A stretch of DNA of 14,962 bases from CAZQNF01 sp964403325 (GCA_964403325.1 CAYOFO010000032.1:1-14962), one strand, 5' to 3'. Positions 1 through 5,794 are shown, counted from the first letter of the stretch. Notes: generated by a model from the letters alone, not told the origin. Numbers and translations: made by a program.

Positions 1-518
1 CGCGTCACCTCAATCAAGAAGAAATCACAAACCTTAAGGCTCGGATCAAAGAAGGCAAAAGTAACTTTTTTGAGTCCATCATTGGTGATGAAATACTGGA
101 GTTTTTGGTAGTGGTAATCGGCCGGAATTTCTTTGGTAAGGTACGCTTCGATATGCGCGGCCGAATTGAGACATTTAACTTCTACCGCCTCGGTGTTATC
201 CGTTCCTTCAACCGGACCGTCCGGCGAAACAGCAATATTTGGATTGTCTTCACGTGACCAGATAACTTTTACACGCTCGACTTTTTTCCCGGTCATCTGC
301 TCGAAACGATCCAGTGCTTCTTCTTCGAGACGGTGGCCACGGTCCATAGGGTTTTCATCTTCTCGGGGCACTCCGATACGTTCGGCAATAATTTCGTAAA
401 AACCTTTTTTTGGTTTTGTTCCACGCTTGACTACGAGGTCTTTTAGACGGGTTCCAGTGACTTTGCCGCGTCTAGCCGCAAGCCATTCTTCTTGGGTTTC
501 AAATTTTTGGATAAGCAT
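1..518 (-). CDS. YqaJ/lambda-Exo type recombination exonuclease (partial, C-terminus outside window)
   Basis: About 172 N-terminal residues are present; the 3' end runs off the left edge. The ATG at 518-516 lies 5 nt after the stop of the ERF gene, so the two are co-transcribed. The PD-(D/E)XK nuclease core of the YqaJ/lambda exonuclease family is visible: an N-terminal EEWLAARRGKVTGT segment (residues about 10-23, matching the family's xxR...ITGS signature), GHRLEEEAL around 61-69, SPDG at 98-101 (catalytic Asp100), EVK at 113-115 (catalytic Glu/Lys) and YQKLQ at 137-141. Such enzymes degrade one strand of linear double-stranded DNA 5'-3' and hand the 3' overhang to a single-strand annealing protein; here the partner is the ERF gene directly upstream. 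No Shine-Dalgarno precedes the start. The family call is firm; phage origin is inferred from the pairing. Confidence 0.85.
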   Translation of the reverse strand, partial: MLIQKFETQEEWLAARRGKVTGTRLKDLVVKRGTKPKKGFYEIIAERIGVPREDENPMDRGHRLEEEALDRFEQMTGKKVERVKVIWSREDNPNIAVSPDGPVEGTDNTEAVEVKCLNSAAHIEAYLTKEIPADYHYQKLQYFITNDGLKKVTFAFFDPSLKVCDFFLIEVT

Positions 519-523
519 ATAGT

Positions 524-1285
524 TTATTTAGTAGTGTTTTTTTCGCTAACCTTTTTGGTAAGCATGGTGATAATGCCGTCAGCTTGTACCGCATTGATTC
601 CAGTATATGAAACGCCGTAAATCTCACGGCAGCGTTGGACCACATAGGCTTTTGTGATTCCAGCATCGGCAGATAATTTGTCGATCTTATCGAATTGTTC
701 TTGGGTAGCTTTACTGTCTTTCTTTTCTTCACCCTGTGCGTCGGTGTCTTCATCGTCGGTTTCAATTCCAAAAGCATTTTTAAACGCATACCGCTTTGCA
801 AACGTAACCGTGGCGGCTACTTGCTGCGGAGCATTCATTATTTCTGTTCTAGTCGCAAGTGGAATATCAAAATCGGTTACTTCGGAGTGTCCGGCTTGGT
901 GCTTGACTGTGCAATATACTTTTACGCGAGTTTCGGTAACATCGGTTTTAAATCCGTAGCTAAAACCATTTTTAGCGATTGCTTCTTTGCTCTGGTCAAT
1001 GATCGCTTCGAGAGGGGCGAATTTATACATAACTACACCGGAGCGATTTTTTGCCTCTTTCTTCTTTTCAATGATCGGAAGCTCACCCTGCAATTTAGCC
1101 ATGGCTTCGTCATAGGCTTGCTTGGCAGCTTCGGCGCGGAGTTCTTTACGCATGGCAAGCAGTCTTTCAAGTGTTTCAATCGGTAGCCCCTTTTCGATAG
1201 CTGTTTGTAGCATGAGTTCTATGTTGGTAGTCTGAACCGCTGGTTGAGCTGGAGGCTGGATCACGACTTGTTGTTTGTTGTCCAT
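524..1285 (-). CDS. erf: ERF-family single-strand DNA annealing recombinase
   Basis: A 253-aa protein matching the ERF superfamily (phage P22 Erf-like). A Gln/Pro-rich start and a helical segment (residues about 20-65, LPIETLERLLAMRKELRAEA) lead into the conserved core: MAKLQGELPIIEKKKEA, then YKFAPLEAIIDQSKEAIAKNG around 106-126, and PQQVAATVTFAKRYAFKNAFGI around 153-174 followed by the acidic stretch ETDDEDTD. The C-terminal 60 residues look like a separate helical module after a Lys/Glu linker. ERF proteins anneal complementary single strands during phage recombination. The gene is followed after 5 nt by a YqaJ/lambda-Exo nuclease, the classic annealase plus exonuclease pair. The start ATG has no Shine-Dalgarno, and a promoter-like sequence on the opposite strand lies 10 nt upstream. 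The symbol denotes the family. Confidence 0.87.
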   Translation of the reverse strand: MDNKQQVVIQPPAQPAVQTTNIELMLQTAIEKGLPIETLERLLAMRKELRAEAAKQAYDEAMAKLQGELPIIEKKKEAKNRSGVVMYKFAPLEAIIDQSKEAIAKNGFSYGFKTDVTETRVKVYCTVKHQAGHSEVTDFDIPLATRTEIMNAPQQVAATVTFAKRYAFKNAFGIETDDEDTDAQGEEKKDSKATQEQFDKIDKLSADAGITKAYVVQRCREIYGVSYTGINAVQADGIITMLTKKVSEKNTTK

Positions 1286-1294
1286 AGGATTGAT

Positions 1295-1324
1295 TTGACA
1301 CTCTTACCACCTGAGTGATAAAAT
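1295..1324 (+). promoter_or_regulatory. Sigma70-like promoter with internal inverted repeat
   Basis: The plus strand shows TTGACA (1295-1300), an 18-nt spacer and TAAAAT (1319-1324). A 5-bp inverted repeat, CACTC (1299-1303) and GAGTG (1313-1317), lies mostly in the spacer, as repressor operators often do. Transcription would start near 1331 and meet the hairpin at 1355-1386 almost at once, giving an RNA of roughly 55 nt with no ORF. It diverges from the erf start at 1285. No equally good promoter for erf is visible on the minus strand; the best is a TTTAAC/TTATCA pair. Could be chance in AT-rich DNA. Confidence 0.45.
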
Positions 1325-1354
1325 AGTCTTAATAAAGAGTTAAAAACTTTCTTC

Positions 1355-1386
1355 AAAAATCTGTCTTCGTAAGAGACGGATTTTTT
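1355..1386. terminator. Bidirectional intrinsic terminator
   Basis: An imperfect palindrome of about 13 bp (AAAAATCTGTCTT pairing with the AGAGACGGATTTTT side, including G-U pairs) has a 5-nt loop and T-runs on both strands. On the minus strand it falls exactly at the stop of the 61-aa ORF and separates it from erf. On the plus strand it would end the transcript from the 1295-1324 promoter. Confidence 0.7.
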
Positions 1387-1570
1387 AGTTATAGGCGAGA
1401 CAGTGGTTATAGTGACGATTTCCACTTTGTCCACATTCGATACATTCAGCGATATTGTGAATTACAATTGTGCTTTGGAGTTTTTCCCGATCTAGTTTTT
1501 GGAAGAAAGCCCAGCCGAAACGATAGCGGAAATTTGGGGGCAGCTGTTTTTTCTTGGCGAGAAATTTCAT
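1385..1570 (-). CDS. Small Cys/His-rich protein (hypothetical)
   Basis: A 61-aa ORF from an ATG at 1570-1568. The N-terminal half is basic and aromatic (KFLAKKK, then FRYRFGWAFFQKLDRE at 14-29). The C-terminal part has CIEC at 43-46 and H53, H56 and C57, spacing that could bind one zinc ion. Its TAA falls inside the terminator hairpin at 1355-1386, which supports its being a real transcription unit. It lies between the ribosomal operon terminators and the erf-exo pair, so it probably belongs to the phage-like module. No family recognised, no Shine-Dalgarno; coding status is plausible, not certain. Confidence 0.45.
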   Translation of the reverse strand: MKFLAKKKQLPPNFRYRFGWAFFQKLDREKLQSTIVIHNIAECIECGQSGNRHYNHCLAYN

Positions 1571-1627
1571 ATAGATTAATTCTTGGTGAATAACCCGGAT
1601 GCGCCGGTACGCCGACTTTTGGATAAT

Positions 1628-1659
1628 AAAAAAACGCCCATCCCGAAAGATGAGCGTTT
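1628..1659 (-). terminator. Intrinsic terminator hairpin (distal, minus strand)
   Basis: AAACGC (1632-1637) pairs with GCGTTT (1654-1659), extended inside by CATC/GATG. On the minus strand the stem is followed by a T-run (the A-run at 1628-1634 on the plus strand). It is the last of three stem-loops downstream of rpsI, probably a back-up for the one at 1700-1732. Confidence 0.6.
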
Positions 1660-1660
1660 G

Positions 1661-1688
1661 AGACTCCCCTTCCGGGAAGTCTTTTTTT
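1661..1688 (+). terminator. Plus-strand intrinsic terminator
   Basis: AGACT (1661-1665) pairs with AGTCT (1678-1682), with C/G pairs inside the stem, followed on the plus strand by seven T (1682-1688). No plus-strand gene leads into it, so it may simply block antisense transcription into the ribosomal operon. The T-run can also pair with the A-run at 1700-1706, giving an alternative fold. Confidence 0.5.
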
Positions 1689-1699
1689 GCTATGTAAAC

Positions 1700-1732
1700 A
1701 AAAAAAGACCGTTAGTAGTAATCTACTAACGG
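1700..1732 (-). terminator. Main terminator of the ribosomal protein operon
   Basis: A perfect 10-bp stem (CCGTTAGTAG, 1709-1718, with CTACTAACGG, 1723-1732) and a 4-nt loop. On the minus strand it is followed by TC and then seven T. It begins 47 nt after the rpsI stop, so it is the natural end of the infA-to-rpsI transcript. Confidence 0.85.
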
Positions 1733-1748
1733 CCTGTGACGATACAAT

Positions 1749-1799
1749 TTAACGTTTGGACCACTGCGGAGTTCAGAACTAGCGTTTGCTCCACTGTGG
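1749..1799 (-). repeat. Duplicated 3' tail of rpsI (two 21-nt copies, 30-nt period)
   Basis: Copy 1 (1779-1799) is the true end of rpsI, encoding PQWSKR and a TAG stop. Copy 2 (1749-1769) lies downstream in the same frame and encodes PQWSKR and a TAA stop. The DNA differs at 5 of 21 positions, all synonymous, including Ser as AGC versus TCC. Between them are TAG, TTC, TGA and ACT, so copy 2 is not translated as part of S9. This looks like the remnant of another rpsI 3' end, left by gene replacement or by an element inserting at the end of rpsI. Confidence 0.75.
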
Positions 1800-2189
1800 T
1801 GCGCGACGAGCTTTCTTTAAGCCGAATTTCTTGCGTTCTTTAACGCGTGGATCACGAGTTAAGAGATCAAGTGTTTTGAGGGTTTTTCTAAATTCTTCAT
1901 TCCACACCACCAAAGCGCGGGAAAGACCATGCTGTACAGCTGTTGCTTGGCCGTTTTTTCCGCCGCCATTTACTTTTACCGACACATCCATATCTTTATC
2001 TTTGGATAAAGCTTTGAGCGGAGCGGTAATTTTTTCTTGCCAAACAAAATAAGGAAAATATTCTTTATAATCTTTACCATTAACCATGATTTTTCCTGTT
2101 CCTTTGTCGATACGCACGCGAGCTGAAGCGCTTTTACGGCGTCCAACAGCGCGGGTATTGGTGGTAGAGGTGCTATTTAATTTAACCAT
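1779..2189 (-). CDS. rpsI: 30S ribosomal protein S9
   Basis: A 136-aa protein with the S9 fold signature: AVGRRKSASARVRIDKGTG at about 14-32, NGGGKNGQATAVQHGLSRAL at 74-93, the DLLTRDPRVKERKKFGLKKARRAPQ segment, and the invariant basic WSKR tail that reaches the P-site tRNA in the 30S subunit. The extra N-terminal residues (KLNSTSTTNT) are a short variable extension. It is the last gene of the operon, 15 nt after rplM, with no Shine-Dalgarno. The duplicated 3' tail just downstream is the only oddity. Confidence 0.97.
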   Translation of the reverse strand: MVKLNSTSTTNTRAVGRRKSASARVRIDKGTGKIMVNGKDYKEYFPYFVWQEKITAPLKALSKDKDMDVSVKVNGGGKNGQATAVQHGLSRALVVWNEEFRKTLKTLDLLTRDPRVKERKKFGLKKARRAPQWSKR

Positions 2190-2204
2190 ACAACAATCAT
2201 CAAA

Positions 2205-2558
2205 TTATTTAAAACTGAGACGCAACATTCGCAAAGGGCGAAGTTTGTTTTTTGGAAGCATTTTTTCTACAGCATGACGAATAATCTCTTCTGGCTGTTC
2301 GATCAAAAGTTTTTTGATCGGGATGGCTTTCAAACCACCCGGATGCATACTGTGGTGTATATTATGTTTTTGATCCACTTTTTTCCCCGTCAATAAAATT
2401 TGGCTCGAATTGCGCACCACAACTTTGTCGCCTTGGTCGATATGCAGACTGTATTCGGGCTTATGTTTGCCCATCAGCAAAATTGCAATTTGTGTTGCCA
2501 ACCGACCAGGGGCTTGCTGGGTGGCATCGATTTCGTGAAGTTTTCGCTTGGTAGCCAT
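2205..2558 (-). CDS. rplM: 50S ribosomal protein L13 (short form)
   Basis: The core L13 motifs are present: IDATQQAPGRLATQIAILLMGKHKPEYS near the N-terminus, then LTGKKVDQK, HPGGLKAIPIKKLL and AVEKMLPKNKLRP. I chose the ATG at 2558 (MATKRKLHEIDA) over an in-frame ATG at 2588 because the longer form would overlap the rplQ stop and add an unconserved hydrophobic leader. At 117 aa it is shorter than the usual ~142. It lacks most of the N-terminal strand and ends soon after the MLPKNK segment, so the usual YAGxxHPHxAQ tail is missing. It assembles early on 23S rRNA. Intergenic spacing is 16 nt to rplQ and 15 nt to rpsI. Confidence 0.95.
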   Translation of the reverse strand: MATKRKLHEIDATQQAPGRLATQIAILLMGKHKPEYSLHIDQGDKVVVRNSSQILLTGKKVDQKHNIHHSMHPGGLKAIPIKKLLIEQPEEIIRHAVEKMLPKNKLRPLRMLRLSFK

Positions 2559-2574
2559 AAAAAATAATTTAATG

Positions 2575-2925
2575 TTATACAAATTCAATCACCGCTTCTT
2601 CAGCTCCATCCCCCACTCGGTTGCCGAGTTTGACGATGCGAGTATAACCACCCGGTCGGGTAGCATAACGCGGACCCAAATCTTGTAGCAATTTGTCGAT
2701 ACAGTTTTTGGTATACAAAACCGTCATGAGTGAGCGTCGAGCCGTCAAATCATTGGTTTTAGATTTGGTAACAAGCTCTTCCACCAAGGAGCGAACCGCT
2801 TTGGCTTTGGCGGTAGTAGTAACTAATTTTTCATAGATAATTAAACTCTCAGCCAAATTTGCCAACAAAGAGCGGCGGGCTGGAGCATTACGATCTAATG
2901 TTTTTTTCTTGTTTAAATGTCTCAT
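2575..2925 (-). CDS. rplQ: 50S ribosomal protein L17
   Basis: A 116-aa protein of normal length. It has the L17 opening MRHLNKKKTLDRNAPARRSLLANLAESLI, the ITT-like segment VTTTAKAKAVRSLVEELVT, and the C-terminal GPRYATRPGGYTRIVKLGNRVGDGAEEAVIEFV. The protein lies near the peptide exit tunnel of the large subunit. It follows rpoA after 15 nt, the conserved order in bacteria. Start ATG unambiguous; no Shine-Dalgarno. Confidence 0.97.
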   Translation of the reverse strand: MRHLNKKKTLDRNAPARRSLLANLAESLIIYEKLVTTTAKAKAVRSLVEELVTKSKTNDLTARRSLMTVLYTKNCIDKLLQDLGPRYATRPGGYTRIVKLGNRVGDGAEEAVIEFV

Positions 2926-2940
2926 AGAAGAAGATCTAAA

Positions 2941-3747
2941 TTAACTTTTTTTCTTACTAACACGTTTTGCTTTTTTTTCTGGTACAGCCACCATTTCAAT
3001 TTCCTCTGCAACTTCTGTTGCAGCATCCATAGCTTCCACTGGAGCACGATGTGCCGGTGCTTGAGTATTTTGTAGAATCAGGGTAAAATGATCCATTAAA
3101 ATTTTGGTACTTTTTTCAATTGCTTCTTGCGGAGAAATAGTACCATTGGTTTCGATATTTAAAGTAAGTTTTTCAAAGTTGGTAATATCACCGACGCGTG
3201 TATACTCTACTTTATACCCCACATCAGTTACCGGAGTATAAACCGAGTCAGTAAGAATAGTGCCCAAATCTTGATTTTTACGATCTTTTTCTTGTACCGA
3301 GCGATAACCCAAACCTTTGCCGACAGAAATATCCATTTCAAAGGTTTTGGCTCCAGTGACATGAGCGATTACCAAATCTGGATTTAAAATCTCCACACTA
3401 GAATTTGGTTCAATATCACGCGCCGTCACCTCACCATTCCCTTTTTTTGTGAGATGTAAAACCACCTGTTCTTCATCAAAAATCCGCACTGCCAACTGTT
3501 TTAAATTTAGCATGATCTCAATTGCATCTTCTTTAACGCCTTCAATAGCACTAAACTCATGCTGTACGCCTTTGATTTTAAAACTTTCCACAGCCGCTCC
3601 CGGCAACGAAGAGAGCAAAACGCGACGAAAAGCATTACCAAGTGTAGTACCATAACCATGGTAGCATGGCATTACCACGAGCGAACCAGCATACTGAGTT
3701 TCTCCTGGCTGAAATTCAACTTTTGATGGTAAAAGAAAATTATCCAT
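2941..3747 (-). CDS. rpoA: RNA polymerase alpha subunit lacking the C-terminal domain
   Basis: At 268 aa it is about 50-60 residues shorter than typical alpha subunits. The N-terminal assembly domain is intact: FQPGETQYAGSLVVMPCYHGYGTTLGNAFRRVLLSSLPGAAV (about 12-53), the IEGVKEDAIEIMLNLK segment (68-83), and the second conserved block GTISPQEAIEKSTKILMDHF (about 203-222). After residue ~228 there is only an Ala/Glu-rich linker and a Lys-rich end (KKAKRVSKKKS). The helix-hairpin-helix alphaCTD, which binds UP elements and activators, is absent. The stop is followed by a normal 15-nt gap and an intact rplQ, so this is not an obvious frameshift. The dimer should still nucleate polymerase assembly with beta and beta'. 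It lies between rpsD and rplQ as usual. Confidence 0.95.
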   Translation of the reverse strand: MDNFLLPSKVEFQPGETQYAGSLVVMPCYHGYGTTLGNAFRRVLLSSLPGAAVESFKIKGVQHEFSAIEGVKEDAIEIMLNLKQLAVRIFDEEQVVLHLTKKGNGEVTARDIEPNSSVEILNPDLVIAHVTGAKTFEMDISVGKGLGYRSVQEKDRKNQDLGTILTDSVYTPVTDVGYKVEYTRVGDITNFEKLTLNIETNGTISPQEAIEKSTKILMDHFTLILQNTQAPAHRAPVEAMDAATEVAEEIEMVAVPEKKAKRVSKKKS

Positions 3748-3759
3748 AAAAATATGAAA

Positions 3760-4368
3760 TTAACGAGAATAAAACTCGACAATGGACTTAGCATCAAAAT
3801 TTGGATTTTCGACGGTAGGCGGATTAAGCACCTTGCCAACCAAAATTTTTGGTTCAACCCCCAACCAAGCCGGGAGTTCCATTTTGGCCAATTTTTCACT
3901 CATTTCAGCAAAAAGCTTGCCTTTTTTAGAAGCTTCTTTAACCGAAAAAGTTTGTCCTACTTTAGTGCGGTATGAAGGAATATTAACTTTTTTGCCATCA
4001 ACCGTAATATGACCATGCGTTACCATCTGTCGGGCCGCGGCACGGCTAGGTGCAAAACCCAAGCGGTAAATAACATTATCAAGACGAGATTCCAAATAAT
4101 TAAGAAGGATCTTGCTGGTATCACCGGTTTTTTTGGAAGCTTCCGCCACATAGTTGGAAAACTGTTTTTCCAAAATACCGTAAATTTGTTTTACTTTTTG
4201 TTTTTCTCGCAACTGTTTGGCAAAACTTGATAATTTTGCACGTTTTTGTTTCTCACCGTGTACACCGGAAGGGTAATTACGACGAGTAATCGGACATTTA
4301 GCACTGTCGCATAATTTTTCACCAAAGCGACGACAAGCTTTATGTTTTGGTCTAAGGTCTCGAGCCAT
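3760..4368 (-). CDS. rpsD: 30S ribosomal protein S4
   Basis: A 202-aa, full-length S4. The N-terminal region has Cys12, Cys20 and Cys25 and the RRNYPSGVHGEKQK signature, suggesting a zinc-binding form. The S4 RNA-binding domain is visible at about 90-150 (LESRLDNVIYRLGFAPSRAAARQMVTHGHITVDGKKVNIPSY). S4 starts 30S assembly by binding 16S rRNA and in other bacteria represses its own operon. It lies 12 nt upstream of rpoA and 26 nt after rpsK; no Shine-Dalgarno. Confidence 0.97.
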   Translation of the reverse strand: MARDLRPKHKACRRFGEKLCDSAKCPITRRNYPSGVHGEKQKRAKLSSFAKQLREKQKVKQIYGILEKQFSNYVAEASKKTGDTSKILLNYLESRLDNVIYRLGFAPSRAAARQMVTHGHITVDGKKVNIPSYRTKVGQTFSVKEASKKGKLFAEMSEKLAKMELPAWLGVEPKILVGKVLNPPTVENPNFDAKSIVEFYSR

Positions 4369-4394
4369 AAAAATACATTATAGATGAATAGGGA

Positions 4395-4817
4395 TTAAAC
4401 TCTGCGACGTTTTGGCGGTCGACAACCATTGTGTGGCATAGGAGTAGTATCAGTCACCGACAAAACATTTAACCCATTGGCATGAAGCGCTCGAATTGCA
4501 CTTTCACGCCCACCACCAATGCCCTTAACATAGACATTTACATCCTTTACACCATAATCGACAATCTTATCAAGCAAACTTTTTACCACAATACTGGCCG
4601 CATACGGAGTGGCTTTTTTTGGACCTTTAAAACCAGCTACACCAGCCGAAGCCCAACCTAAAACATTGCCATTAGGATCGGTAATAGAAATAATAGTATT
4701 GTTGTAACTCGCTTGGATATAAGCATTGCCGCGAGCTGTTTGTTTAACTATTTTTTTTCGTTTAACAGCTTTAGCTTTATCTTTTGAGGGAGCTTTAGTA
4801 GTTTTTTGTTCACTCAT
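4395..4817 (-). CDS. rpsK: 30S ribosomal protein S11
   Basis: A 140-aa protein with a Lys-rich N-terminal extension of about 25 residues before the S11 core: GNAYIQASYNNTIISITDPNGNVLGWASAG, then GFKGPKKATPYAAS, VKGIGGGRESAIRAL, and the conserved end DTTPMPHNGCRPPKRRRV. S11 forms part of the mRNA exit platform of the 30S subunit. The operon position between rpsM and rpsD is conserved. No Shine-Dalgarno is seen in the AT-rich 29-nt gap before it. Confidence 0.97.
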   Translation of the reverse strand: MSEQKTTKAPSKDKAKAVKRKKIVKQTARGNAYIQASYNNTIISITDPNGNVLGWASAGVAGFKGPKKATPYAASIVVKSLLDKIVDYGVKDVNVYVKGIGGGRESAIRALHANGLNVLSVTDTTPMPHNGCRPPKRRRV

Positions 4818-4846
4818 ACAATATGAAAATAGATGTGTCTAAAGGT

Positions 4847-5230
4847 TTAGGTCTTTTGCAAAATTCGTTTGCCGCTTGCCATAGTTTTACGAGCATTGCC
4901 ACGGACGGTACGAGAATTTGTTTTGGTCCGTTGACCGCGCACCGGTAAGTGCTTCATATGTCGAAGTCCACGATAACATTTAATATCTTTCAAGCGTTTA
5001 ATATTACTCATGATTTCACGGCGCAGATCGCCTTCTGTTTTGTAGCTTTTTTCTACTACCGCACGTAATTTATCTTGTTGCTCATCGGTTAAATCTTTAG
5101 CGCGAATATTACCATCAATCCCGGTTTGTTCAAGAATTTTTTTTGACAAACTTGGACCAACGCCATAAATATAGTTTAAGGCAAAAGCGATTTTTTTGTT
5201 ATTAGGAATATTAGTACCAGCAATACGCAT
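4847..5230 (-). CDS. rpsM: 30S ribosomal protein S13
   Basis: A 127-aa S13 of normal length: MRIAGTNIPNNKKIAFALNYIYGVGPSLSKKIL (helix-two-turn-helix start), LRREIMSNIKRLKDIKCYRGLRHMKHLPVRGQRTKTNSRTVRG, and a basic tail. It contacts tRNA and the 50S subunit at the 30S head. It follows rpmJ after a 17-nt gap and precedes rpsK. Confidence 0.97.
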   Translation of the reverse strand: MRIAGTNIPNNKKIAFALNYIYGVGPSLSKKILEQTGIDGNIRAKDLTDEQQDKLRAVVEKSYKTEGDLRREIMSNIKRLKDIKCYRGLRHMKHLPVRGQRTKTNSRTVRGNARKTMASGKRILQKT

Positions 5231-5247
5231 AAATGAAATATTAAATA

Positions 5248-5364
5248 TTATCCTTGACGTTGTTTATGTTTGGGGGTGGTTTTGCAAATAATATGCACTC
5301 GGCCACCACGTCGTACGGTTTTGCATTTCATGCACATTTTTTTAACGGAAGCTTGAACCTTCAT
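5248..5364 (-). CDS. rpmJ: 50S ribosomal protein L36
   Basis: A 38-aa ORF starting MKVQASVKKMCMKCK and ending PKHKQRQG. The zinc-ribbon ligands of the C+ form of L36 are present: Cys11, Cys14, Cys27 and His33 (CX2C-X12-C-X5-H). The length is right for L36 and its place between infA and rpsM is conserved. A folded 5' region (5389-5481) precedes it. Confidence 0.95.
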   Translation of the reverse strand: MKVQASVKKMCMKCKTVRRGGRVHIICKTTPKHKQRQG

Positions 5365-5388
5365 AAAATTAGTTAAATAATCAAAAAT

Positions 5389-5481
5389 ATCAACCACTGC
5401 CGCGATATCGACGCCCAGTTATTCATTCTTAATATAAAATTAAGAACTACTTACAAACCGAGCTACACCGCAATGGTTGAT
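5389..5481 (-). ncRNA. Candidate structured RNA between infA and rpmJ
   Basis: The 136-nt gap between infA and rpmJ is much longer than the 12-29 nt gaps elsewhere in the operon. On the transcribed strand it can fold as nested helices. The outer stem has 12 bp (ATCAACCATTGC with GCAGTGGTTGAT, one G-U; plus-strand arms 5470-5481 and 5389-5400). The middle stem has 8 bp (GCTCGGTT with AACTGGGC, two G-U). The apical hairpin is a perfect 8 bp (TTCTTAAT/ATTAAGAA, 5426-5433 and 5439-5446) with a 5-nt loop. It could be an autoregulatory ribosomal-protein leader, an internal processing site, or a short inverted-repeat (MITE-like) insertion. GGTGTAGCTCGGTT resembles a tRNA D-arm, but no complete cloverleaf forms. 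I know no named family for it. Confidence 0.45.
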
Positions 5482-5500
5482 GTGTTAAAAACGTTGAATT

Positions 5501-5713
5501 TTAAAACCGAAATTTTATAATACCTTTGGTAAGATCGTAAGGAGACAAACCAAGTTTCACTCGATCGTTGATCGATAGGCGAATTTTATTTTTTCGCATC
5601 TTTCCTGAAAGTGTAGCGATAACTATCCGACCATCGGCAAGGGTTACTTTAAAATGGTTGGAATTAATTTCAGCTATCTGACCTTCAACTTCAATAAGAT
5701 CTTCTTTAGGCAT
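5501..5713 (-). CDS. infA: Translation initiation factor IF-1
   Basis: A 70-aa S1/OB-fold protein, full length: MPKEDLIEVEGQIAEINSN, FKVTLADGRIVIATLSGKMRKNKIRLSINDRVKLGLSPYDLTKGIIKFRF. IF-1 occupies the 30S A site during initiation. It is the first gene of the ribosomal operon; a near-consensus promoter ends about 24 nt upstream of its ATG, leaving a very short leader without a Shine-Dalgarno. Confidence 0.97.
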   Translation of the reverse strand: MPKEDLIEVEGQIAEINSNHFKVTLADGRIVIATLSGKMRKNKIRLSINDRVKLGLSPYDLTKGIIKFRF

Positions 5714-5736
5714 TGGAAAAAATTTAATTAACGTAA

Positions 5737-5765
5737 AGTATACTCCTAAAACTTTTATTCGTCAA
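5737..5765 (-). promoter_or_regulatory. Promoter of the infA-rpsI ribosomal operon
   Basis: On the minus strand: -35 TTGACG (5765-5760), 17-nt spacer, -10 TATACT (5742-5737). The predicted start near 5730 is about 17 nt upstream of the infA ATG. It falls in the 81-nt gap after secA, so the ribosomal operon can be transcribed independently of secA. Confidence 0.85.
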
Positions 5766-5794
5766 GCGTAACTGTTTTTAAGCTACCCAAACCC

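Noticed and set aside
695..1186. 163-codon plus-strand frame antisense to erf.
   Set aside because: Shadow of the ERF gene; Phe/Cys-rich translation without domain features.
2559..2588. Upstream ATG at 2588 for L13.
   Set aside because: It overlaps the rplQ stop and adds an unconserved segment; the ATG at 2558 gives conserved L13 sequence immediately.
5389..5481. tRNA or decayed tRNA in the infA-rpmJ gap, because GGTGTAGCTCGGTT resembles a D-arm.
   Set aside because: No GAGC partner for the D-stem, no proper TTCGANT T-loop, and the acceptor-like stem has the wrong spacing.
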